DNA from: Anisus vortex
Lineage: Eukaryota > Mollusca > Gastropoda > Planorbidae
Direction: 5' to 3'
NCBI GenBank assembly: GCA_949126835.1
Contig: OX421494.1
Location: 18,461,538-18,525,537 of the forward strand
DNA length: 64,000 bases
The notes under the pieces were generated by a model. The model had not been told where the DNA came from, searched no databases, and worked only from the letters and a program-made list of their open reading frames with translations. Position 1 is the stretch's first letter. Each line of letters begins with the position of its first letter. Positions 12,801 through 24,800 of this stretch are shown one piece after another. Both the position numbers and the translations under genes were made by a program.

Positions 12801-15800
12801 TTAAAAGTAGTTTTCTTGTCCGTATGATTTATATCAATAAAATGTTGGATAAAAAGTCTAATCCTTAAAACTAGATTTTCAATGAAATATTTTGCTACCA
12901 ATTTAACAATTTAGAAAAAGAAATCAACAAAGGTATGATGGATAAAAAGTTTAACAGAAGATAGTAAAATGTTATATTAAATACAGTAGGGAAAGTATGT
13001 TGTTGCAACTATTTTTATACACCTCTAAACATTAGGTTTAATCTTAGAACATGGATACCTGGCTTATGGTTAACACCATTTGATGTTACTAATACAAAGT
13101 CAGAGTCATTATCCAGATGACAATTTTCTGTATCATAGCTGCAAATAGAACCAGAATAAGATCGGTTGTGTGCAAAGTTCCCAGAGGTTCTATTCTGCCT
13201 GCTGCCTGTAAATTTAGCCAGCATGTGCTCATTGGAAAGGCATGGAAGCTGAGACAGATTGTTTCTGGACAAGTTAAGGCTGATGAGAGAAGGCGCCTCC
13301 CACATCTCCACCGGCAAGTCTTTGAGCTTGTTCACAGAGACGTCCAGGAACTTCAGCTGCGGGAGATGAAAGAGAAACTTGGGCAGAGATTTAATCTTGT
13401 TCTCGTTGAGATGGAGCTCCTCCAGAAAGAAACACGAGATTGAGCAGTCATCTGGGATCTCTGAGATCTGATTTCTGGACACCTTCAAATATGTGAGTGA
13501 TGGAAGGCCCAATAGCAGCACTGGAAATTTCTCAAAGCTGTTTTTGGAAATGTCCACTTTGGTGATGGCGCAGAGGCAAACATCATTGTTATGTATCTGG
13601 CTCATGGCAGGGTTGTGCAGGAAGCAAGCACTGACCAGACAGGATGAGTCCATTTTGTCCAGCATGCCCAAGCCTTCCCATAGAATGGCGACAGGCGTAG
13701 TTGGAAAGCGAGTTTTGTAATCTGGATCAATAGAAAGACATTTGTCTTCCTGCTGAGAGAGCTGCAAGGCTATTTTCCTCATCTCTGTCTTATTGATGAC
13801 TCGGCCAAGGGCTTGATCTTTGCTGGATTTATAGCTTAACAGGAGCCATTTGACTATCATATCCTTAGAAAAGAAATCAGAATTAGAATCAATTAAAACA
13901 TATCATTTATAGTGGACTTTAAAAAAAAAAAAAATGTGAATGAAAAACAGGTAATAGGTGCATAAACAGACTTCTTGAAACCGACAAAAATATATTAATT
14001 ACAACAATTTGGCATCATTTACAGTAAAAGTATGCACTGGCGAACCAAAAACCTAATTTGCAAGTATAAAAAATAACATGTTTATAAAGTGTAAAGATTT
14101 TAAACAAACTGTCTTTTTACTTTTCAAAAACTCAAACTTCTAACTAAGTATTTTGTAACTACAGTTAATAAATGACTAAATTACCTGAGAAAAAAATGCT
14201 GCATTTAATACTTTATCCTCCTCGTCTTTCAGGCCATGTTGCAGTAAAACTTTCATTATGTCAACATTGCTGTGCTCATATGCAAACATCAAAATGGAGG
14301 TCTCAACATCATTCAGCTTCAGCCTGCCTAGTGGAGGCTTCCTGGTCTTGAGTAAAGTTCTCAGTACGCCAACACACTTGTGTTTTATGGCCAGGTGGAA
14401 CGGGGACAGCCCCTCACTGTTCAGAAGGTTCATGTCCACTGGATATATGGATACATTAATTTTTTTACCCTTGTCGCTTTCCAGCGCGTCCAGGTTGTAC
14501 TGATCGCTGGTCTGCTCAGAGTCTTCGGATGGTGGCACTTCTTCGTCGCTGGAGCCATATTCTAGTTCAAAGCTTAGTGATGTATGCAGCGCCCTCTCCA
14601 CCTTCACCCTCAGCGCAAAGTTCATCAGCAGACTCACAATCTCCACATAGCCGTTCCTGCAGGCGATGTGCAGGGGCGTGTCTCCCGACGCATCCTGAGC
14701 GTTTACCTCAAGACCCATCTGGTATAGCAGTGAGTTCTCAGGGTCAGCAAAGGTCATCAAGTGGCTGCTCGGATAGGGAAACTCCAGGAGCAATCTGACT
14801 GCCTCAATTTTATTGCATGTGACTGCAGAGTGAAGTGGAAGCTGATGCTCAACAGATCTCACACACAGCAGGTCAGGGTACATCTATAGATAGACCAAGA
14901 ACAAATTTAGGTTAGGTAATAATACATCTATAGATAGACCAAGACAAAATTACAGTAGGCAAGGGTACATCTATAGATAGACTATAACAAAATTACAGTA
15001 GGCAAGGGTACATCTATAGATAGACTATAACAAAATTACAGTAGGCAGGGGTACATCTATAGATAGACTATAACAAAATTACAGTAGGCAGGGGTACATC
15101 TATAGATAGACCAAGACAAAATTACAGTAGGCAAGGGTACATCTATAGATAGACCAAGACAAAATTACAGTAGGCAAGGGTACATCTATAGATAGACTAT
15201 AACAAAATTACAGTAGGCAGGGGTACATCTATAGATAGACTATAACAAAATTACAGTAGGCAGGGGTACATCTATAGATAGACTATAACAAAATTACAGT
15301 AGGCAAGGGTACATCTATAGATAGACTATAACAAAATTACAGTAGGCAAGGGTACATCTATAAATAGACCAAGACAAAATTACAGTAGGCAAGGGTACAT
15401 CTATAGATAGACCAAGACAAAATTACAGTAGGCAAGGGTACATCTATAGATAGACTATAACAAAATTACAGTAGACAGGGGTACATCTATAAATAGACCA
15501 AGACAAAATTACAGTAGGCAAGGGTACATCTATAGATAGACCAAGACAAAATTACAGTAGGCAAGGGTACATCTATAGATAGACTATAACAAAATTACAG
15601 TAGACAGGGGTACATCTATAGATAGACTATAACAAAATTACAGTAGGCAGGGGTACATCTATAGATAGACCAAGACAAAATTACAGTAGGCAAGGGTACA
15701 TCTATAGATAGACTATAACAAAATTACAGTAGGCAAGGGTACATCTATAAATAGACCAAGACAAAATTACAGTAGGCAAGGGTACATCTATAGATAGACC

Positions 15801-18800
15801 AAGACAAAATTACAGTAGGCAAGGGTACATCCAGACCTGCCTACCCCCCACTGGACCCATGAGGGAGACAGAGGCCAGTTATGTGGGAGATTTTCCAACT
15901 GATGAGGGAGATTTAGAGCAGCATAACAAAAATACATAATAATATAATTATAATTATACACAAACTATTATCATAGTTATAAAGAAACACAGGTTTGCAG
16001 CATAATATATGATAATATTTAATCTACATAAAATAACATCATTCCAAATGCAATGGTCAGTGCAGGTCTTCCTCACCATTGAAAAAAATACGCTCACAAG
16101 GCGCACTAGAGTGGGGAATTGTGAGTATCCCCTTCATGACTAGAGAGTTGGGGATACTCGGAGGACAACTTTGTCCAGCTGTGATCAACCCGTTCATTTA
16201 CTGGCAGATCCAAGTCAGTACTCTGCAGCTTGGCGAACTGCTCAAGGATAACATCCCTGTCAACATCCCCCATCAGCATTGGAAACCTATCTAAGAAGTA
16301 ATTTAGATGGGTAGACGTTATGTTCTTTCTTTCATGAAGGTTGACTACAACTGAATTGACAAGGACTTGGTCATCCAAGGGCAGGTTTTGCACCAAGTAT
16401 TCACACACTTTACAAAAATAAAGTCTTACAGACTTGTAAAACTCAGAAATTGTCTCCTCTCTAAGTTTATAGAAGGAGGGGCACATGACAGAAAAAGTCG
16501 TTTTAATTTTTGATTAGGCCCTAACCCCAAACCGTGGGTGCCACTCACTTGAAGCAGTGAACCCTGAAATCCTTTTCTTAAAATTTCTTGAACCCTGAAA
16601 CCTACTTTCCAAAATTTTACAAACACTGAAATTTATTGCAACTCCTAAAATTTATATTATTTTTACCATATTGTAAATACCGGTATATATATATATATAA
16701 TTTAATATAATATAGGCTACACCAATAAGCAATGTTGTTTTTACAATATGTTTCTGCATATTATGATAGGAAAATTATGTCTTTAAAATGTTTTACTTTT
16801 ATATGATTGTGTTATTGCTAGGCCTAAGCTTACTTTGGTTATTGATAAATGGCTTGAAAAATCTTTTTAAAAAATGGACAAATCTAAAATCATAGTTAAA
16901 CATACAAAGATGTGTTATTTTAACAATTTAATAACATCATTCCTATTGATCTTATCATAACCCTTTTGTTTTTTTCAAGTTAAGCTAGCCTACTTTAAAG
17001 ATATAATTATGTGTTTCTTTATTCCCCATTTACTTGGTTCTGTATTTTCTAGGTCAGTTACCAATAAATGTTATTAAAATATTGTATCCTAATCCTAGTG
17101 ACTTTAACTCTAAGGCAAATGAAACTTAAGTTTATTTAGGATAACATGTTAACTAGTAAACTACTGAATCTAGTCTGTAACTTCAAATGCCTAATAACTG
17201 AAAAGACGGAAAAAATAAAAACTGAAGGATTAATACAAATTTTTTTTACGATAGGCTATATAGTTCAGTGAAATGACGTATTTTTATTTTGTTATCAAAA
17301 TGAGCAAATTCGCGAATGCGCGACACTAACAATTTAAAACTTCGTTTTGAAATTAATTTAAATCAACATTATTTTATGATTTTCTTGTTATGTCCGATAT
17401 TGTTAAAAAAAATTGCACCAGCATAAGTGACTGCTAGGACTAGGCCTAGTTCTAAACATTACACCGACAGTTTTACTCCATTCATTAGGCCTAATAAATA
17501 TGACTGCAACGTATATATGCTATATTATATATTAAACAGTAGGCCTAACTGTGACATTGCTCCAATAGATTAATTTATTCATATTTCGTCGCCTTCATTA
17601 TAGCGGGCCGATAAAAAACGCATTTTTAATGGAGGGAAAAAAAAGCAGTTTTAATCTTTCCATTGAAATGACAATAACCTTTCATATTACAAGCTTATAG
17701 TTAGGCCTAGCCTAATATATAGGCCTACTAATAGTATAGCCTACACGGTCCACACGGAGGTGTGAAACAGTCGCCGAGTCGGGAATTACCAATTACCGAT
17801 ATGACGATTAAAATCTAGGCGGCTGGAAAATTTAGGTAGCCTACATTATTTTCCGATCATTAAAAATTTTGTAGTGAATTTGAAAAAAAATCCAACCACA
17901 TAGCGTGACATTTCACTAAACTAAGCTTAAAGGCTAATACTGTAGCCGTAGGCCTATCTAGGTATGGTTTACAGTACGCCTACCAGGTCTATTAAGTCTA
18001 TTTATAGCGGATCCGATTCTCACCAAACCGGGTTTCGTACCGCGATTTCGGACCCGTAGATTTTTTTGTTTGTTGGTTAACCCACGAATCCGGAACCAAA
18101 GAAAATTGAATCTCGCGAATCCGGAGCCGAAAAATATTTAGCCTCGCGAATCCGGATTTCCGGGATAATCCGGAAAAGTGGCACCCCTGCCCCAAACTCC
18201 CATTTTCAAAGGCACATATTAATTTTCATTAAAAAAATAATTATAATGGAATTTAATAATAGCCATTTTATATTTTATTTATCTTAAAAAAAAAATTACT
18301 ATTTATTATTATATTTACATAGAGGTTTAGGTTATTTAGGGCTTTTGAAAAAAATAATTCTCCCGATATAGCCTAACTTAATGGCAAAATAACAGTGTTT
18401 GAGTATGACGTAGTCAATGGCTGAAGCTTCGGATCAGCTTTCCCACTCAAAATCTAAACTTTAAACTAACAGTCTTTCATATGTAGATGCAAAATTATAT
18501 TCTGAGTCACATAGCATTAGCATGCCTTAAAAAGGTTCCTAACTGATTTATAACGTAAGCCAGATGACCTAGCTTATTCCATTTCAATACAATAGTCTTA
18601 GCATAGGCCTAGGCATTGCATTGCATCATTGCTAGCAACATCGTTGTAAAAATAAATAAAAAAAAAAAAGAACAGAAGAGCGAAAAACGGAAGATTATTT
18701 ATTAGTAAAAGGAAGTAACTATATTTATTATAAGACATTGGATTGGAAATCGCTATTTTATCGTAGTTTTTATCTGCCGATTTTTTTGGCCGGCACAGAC

Positions 18801-21800
18801 CAGAAAGTGAAAGTGCCGCCATTTTTTTGTCGATTCAATGGTAAAATAAAGAGAAGTGTGTATACTGCGCATGTCCATGCAAATAAATTTTAGTTCCGAC
18901 TTCCGACAGAAAAAGATTCGCATTTTTGCAAGTGTGGGAAAAATATCGATCGGAAAAAAAAATTAACAATTTTCGGAAAAAAAATCCATAGGCGGGGAAC
19001 AAAAAAGCGGAAGAATTTTAAAGGTGTGCGTAAAAGCGGAAAACAGGGTTCAAATGCGTAGAACTCCCGCACAATGCGGGAGAGTAGGCAGGTCTGGTAC
19101 ATCTATAGATAGACTATAACAAAATTACAGTAGACAGGGGTACATCTATAGATAGACTATAACAAAATTACAGTAGGCAAGGGTACATCTATAGATAGAC
19201 TATAACAAAATTACAGTAGGCAAGGGTACATCTATAGATGGACCAAGACAAAATTACAGTAGGCAAGGGTACATCTATAGATAGACTATAACAAAATTAC
19301 AGTAGGCAGGGGTACATCTATAGATAGACTATAACAAAATTACAGTAGGCAAGGGTACATCTATAAATAGACCAAGAAATCATTAAGGTCATGGTACATT
19401 TATAAACAGATCAAGCCAGAATTTCAGACTAACAGATAATACAATTATTTCATGTATAGCTTGAAATATAGATAAATCAAGGTCTCATATCAATTATATA
19501 TATATTTATCAAGATAGATATATTAAAGCATCATTCTAAGGCTTACCTGTAGTAAGACCTTTATGACCTCAATATTTCCAGACTCACATGCCAGGTGCAG
19601 TAAGGTTAGACCTGTATCCTTTTGACTGACACAGAATGCCCCTTCTTCTAGGAGATAACTCAAAATGTTTGCATATCCACATTTGGCAGCACTTCAAAAG
19701 AAAACAAATGAATAAACCTAATCAAAGCAATTTAATAAAAATACCAATATAGAAATGGATCAACTAACCATATATAGAAATTTGGAAGTTTTAAAAAGTA
19801 AGGGAATACTCAAAACAAATCCTAGCGAATGTACATTTTTGTGAATTACATGCAGGGGAGAAGATTCATGAAGTACTCACATGCCAAGTGGAGATAAGCC
19901 TTTGGTCATAATGTTGATGACTTCTTTTCTGTACACACCACTTTTCTCCAAAATATTTTTTACTTTTTGTAAATCGCCTTCTGCACAAGTTTCACATAAT
20001 TCTAAAGATATAATAGTTTAAAAAACAAAATAATTACCAAGTACCTAATGTTTCTTAATTGTTGACAAAGTTTATGAATGGCATCCTGTTGGTGAGATTG
20101 TCTGTGCAACATTTAGTAATGATTATATTTTATTTTACTTATCTACTTAGTTGCAGTGAATTCAAGACAAATAAATGTATATGTTTTATCTAAAAAGAGA
20201 ATGCAAGTTAAACTAACCATTCTTAATATCTGGCTATTTATTATAAACATGTAATGATCATGCTTGGTAACAACAAATATTACCTGTAGAAAGCTGATCC
20301 AGTAAGACTTTCTTTTTGGCTGAAGATAGAACAACAACAGGTAATAACTCAATGAATTTACAGATTCATGAAGAAAGAGAGAGACCCTGAATATTCTATT
20401 TAAACCATTGAGGCGAAACGATCTAAAACATTTGACAGAATCAGTTTTATTTATTTTCCAATCTCTTCGTGTGATCTGCCCTATATAAATAACCATCATC
20501 ATCATCAATAATGGTGACCAAGGTTGTTTTTTTTTTTTTAAAGCTCTTTAACATTTTGAATAGGAATGACTTCATTCTAATCTAAGGTTTTGTCAATTAA
20601 CTGTGACATCAACCAGTGACTGTGTACTTGTCTACCATCCTTGAGAGAATGAATGAAAGTGTACCACAGTCTGGCAACTATCTTATCCCTTATCAATTTC
20701 CAGCAGCCTTTACTTTACCCCAACTAATGTAAGGTACCCATCAGAGCTGGGTAGACTCAGGGACACCATCCAGTCCCAGGAACAAATCCTAGCCTTCACC
20801 AGGATTCGAACCCAGACCCTTCGGTACGCCAGCCGAGCCCCATGATACACACCATGTCTCTAGGAACTAGTGGTATTAACATCAACTTGTAGGATGCAAG
20901 TACCAACCTTTCTCTTTCTTGATGATCTCTATAGCTTTTTTGCTTTTCATATCTTGTGCTAACGCCAATGGAGTCTTTCCTGAGACATCCGTGGCAGTCA
21001 GGTTGGCACCACGTGCCAGTAAAATACTTAAAGCCTCCAGTTTGCTATCCAGAACAGCTTCATGCAGTGGGGTCTGGAATTATAATTACTTTTTCATACA
21101 TGAATGTCACTTTGCAAGAAAAAGATTCTATAAGAATAAGGCCTTTGTATTAGAATAAGAAAATTGCATTGGTCTATATGTCTTACTGATTATTTTAATA
21201 AGATTATTTAGCTGTATTTCTAAGTTAGAACTCGATGTATTATTACTAAATTGTTTTTTAATCCTTTTTCCTGAAATGTTTGTAAATGTAGAGATTTCAC
21301 TACTACTACTATAATGTTGCGATAATTGTTAGATGTGAATATTCACTTTATTTAAATTTGTACTAGGCTTTTTTCTTTGCTTGATATGCATCTTCTAGTA
21401 TTAATCAAATTATTGCTAATTAATATCTTAGTTTCATGTTCTTCATAGATACTTAAAACGAATATTATATTATTTTTTTATTACTTTATTTACATAGGGA
21501 TTCCATTTAAAAACACTTTTTGGTGGAACCAACTTAGATTCACATTTTAGTGATTCGACTACAACTTTAAACAAATTTTTCAGTATCTTGTTTTGATTTT
21601 ATTGCCCTATGCGTGCACTCATCGTTACAAAACCTTAATTTAGTTTATGGATTTATAATATTAGGTAAATCATTTATATAAAATCAAAAACACATGTGTG
21701 TGCAGGAAGTTACTTGTGAAACTTTTTAATTAAAGAGTATTTGTTGAATCAATTATGAAAATTATTATGTTCTCTACAGATAAGAAAGTAATAAACCAGA

Positions 21801-24800
21801 GAAGTTCAAAAGGAAAGTTTTTTTTGAGTGAACTAAGAAATTTGGCAAATGCTTTTTAAAAATCTAAAAAAGATTACATCTAATTTGTTTAGTATTCTAT
21901 TAGACTCATTTCTTTTAAACCAATATGGGTATCATAGGATCTATTTTTTTACTTTTCAAGCTATATTGATATGGGAAAAGAGCATTATGTATGACTTGGA
22001 TAATATTACTTAATAAGTAAATATCATATGATGTAGAATTTTACCTGAAGCACTTAAAATTAAAAATTATATTCAAAATAAAAGCAATTTCAAAAACATG
22101 TTTATCAGACACTTACCATATTGTGACATCTTGCCCCAGCTGGTATATTTGCATCAGCTGAGAATACAAGTAAATTTTGTTGTGGTCAAAAGGGAACTAT
22201 TCACATTAAATTCACAATCTCGACTCTTGTTAAAGATTGAGAGAAAAAAATACATTCTTTCTCCTATATATATAGGTTAAGTATTCTTCATTTTTGTTCC
22301 ATAAAACTGATCTTTTGTGCATACACTTTCAAGAAAAAAAAAACACAACTTATTATCTACACCACAGATGGACAACACACCAAGTGATTTTTACTAAACT
22401 TGTGATGTACCTTAACCAAAGTGATAACAAAAAACTTATTATCATATCAGTCCAACTTTTTTTTTTGGTTCAGCCATTTAAAAGATAAAAAAAAAACTAA
22501 AAAGAATTTTAACTGGCTTTTTATCTTATTTACACTGCTGCTGTGTTGTTGTTTTTTTTTCTCCAATTAATTAATGAAGTGAAGTTGAAAGTCTTAATCT
22601 GAGACCAGACACTGGTGGAGTAAATGTGTTTTATTGCATTTCAACTAAGCACTCAGTGCCCCTTTCAAGGCAACAAAAAATCATTTAAAACTGCCAATAA
22701 TTTTGGGTACGTTTCTCTTAATTCATAATTATTTTTTCAAGTATTTTTGGCATATCTTGTTTTTTTCTAACCAAGGCAAATTTTCTCAAGATTTAAGAAG
22801 CCAAAAATAACTTTCTACTTTCTTTTAGAACAGACAAGATGTAAAACGTCATGTGTAAAATGTTTCAAAACAATTTTGTTTCTAAATGGACAATAAAGAT
22901 CAATGTCTGCAATAGATAACAGTTGGATTGAGTGGCAAGCACAATGCATAGCCACATTTAATATCCTAACTGGTGTTATATACCTGTAACACTACTATAA
23001 TAATATAGGTTTTAAAGGTTGTTATCGCCGGGGGTGGTAGTGGGGATAAGCTCCCACTTCCTATAAAATGCTCCCACTGGCATGCGTCTCAAATAGCCTC
23101 TGACAACTAAGTCCAGCTCCTGGCCTTCCCGAGTGGCTTAGCTACTAAGCCCGGCAAAACCGTTTCTACTAACAGGATAAGGGCATGGGCGTTCCACTGG
23201 CGCCTCAAAACCAGTCGCTTCGGGCAGATGGGGCTCGTTAACCTTGGATGGTAGCCTATCTAGGAGAAGGATACTCTGACTCCAAACCACCGCTGCCTTG
23301 CGGCTTACCCCTTCATGGGAAAGGCTAAGGGAGTAAACCCTGACAAAAAATCAGGAGCTGGAGTCCTTAAGGCGGTTTGACTTTGTATCGTCATCACCGG
23401 CAACTCCTGCAGCGCATCTGAAGCCAAGATGTATCGACTCTGTCGCTCCCTTGGATCCGTCAGCTGCGAGGAGAGGGGGGGGCCTGCTGCATGGGCACCA
23501 GCTGGCTCTCCATATTATTTTGCCCAGGCACTGTAGCTCAACTGGAGAGGACACTCCAGCGCCATCGCAAGATGCCGACCCAACACCTCGGGTCCATTAT
23601 CTCGAGTTCACAGTCCATCGACTTGGAGATCAACAGCAGGATCGCCAGGGCAGCCACAGTCATGGCCCAACTAAAACAGCGAGTGTGGGACAACTCCAGC
23701 CTTACCGAGAGGACCAGACTGCGCGTCTACCACGCCTGCGTACTCAGCACTCTCCTGTATGGCTGTGAGTCATGGACCACCTAAGGGAGGCACGAGAAGA
23801 AACTCAACAGCTTCCATATGAGGTGCCTATGGAGAATACTGCAGATCAAGTGGCAGGATAGGGTCTCCAACACAGAGGTGCTGGAGAGAGCCAACATGAG
23901 CAGCCTTCACGCTGTGCTCAGTGAGAAACGCCTCAGGTGGCTCGGCCATGTGAAAAGGATGAATGCAGGTCGCATTCCTAAAGACCTCCTCTATGGAGAA
24001 CTGGTCGAAGGCCACCGGACGATAGGGCGCCCAAAACTGCGATTCAAGGACCTTTGCAAAAGAGACCTGAACAAGAGCTCAATTGACCTTGACACATGGG
24101 AATGCCAAGCTTCTGACCGACCAACCTGGAGGCTCGCAGTCAGGCTTGGCACATCCCGCGCAGAAACTGGGCGCATGGAAGCTGCCATCCAGAAAAGAGC
24201 GAGGCGGAAGGTTCCTTTACAACAGCCATCCACCTTCAAATGCCTGAAGTGCGGCAGGGATTGCCACTCCCGAGTTGGCCTCCACAGCCATTCTCGGCGG
24301 TGCAGCTGGTCACCTTTGCCGTGAAGCTACACCATCGTCTCTTGGAGACGGACGGATGCCGCCGCCGCCGACGACTATAATAATACTGATTATTTACCGT
24401 ATATAGTGCATCTAAATTTTTTAAAGACCTATACTGTTTTACTTTTATATTTTATAATAATAATAATAATAATGATGGTTATTTATATAGCGCTTCTATC
24501 CATGCTATTTTAGCATTCTCAGTGCGCTCTAGAAGATTATTACCTCCTCTAGCCCAAAAACTCCTGCAGGGCGGCAGGGATAGAACCCGCGACGTGTCAG
24601 TTGGTTTATACTTGACAGTCCTGTGAACTAACCGCATGACCAGCCGGCTTCACAAATTAAGTCGGTTAATACTACATTTATTTCTTTTGTCCTGTGTTTG
24701 TAAAGTTTTTAGATTATTAATTAGCTCTATATCCTTTTTAGCCTAGAGAATAAATTATATCTGTATTCTTGCTTGTTTGTTGCTCTAAATGTGCACTGAG

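Larger units (their letters stand above)
15831..19097 (-). mobile_element. hAT-related DNA transposon inserted in the minisatellite
   Basis: Terminal inverted repeats CCAGACCTGCCTAC flank 3267 bases. The flanks are TACAT on both sides (or GTACATC, 7 bp, if the ends are taken as CAGACC). One end has a subterminal hairpin (CTCCCGCA/TGCGGGAG). The minus strand holds the C-terminal part of a transposase. A second transposon (16533-18189) is nested inside; without it the element is about 1.6 kb. It splits the 43-bp array into two blocks. The short target duplication differs from the usual 8 bp of hAT elements. Confidence 0.88.

Noticed and set aside
13117..13720. Plus-strand frames opposite LRRK exon 8
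   Set aside because: Shadows of the minus-strand LRR coding sequence.
23451..23768. Second plus-strand frame over the retroelement
   Set aside because: Out of frame with the recognisable RT signatures; a shadow.
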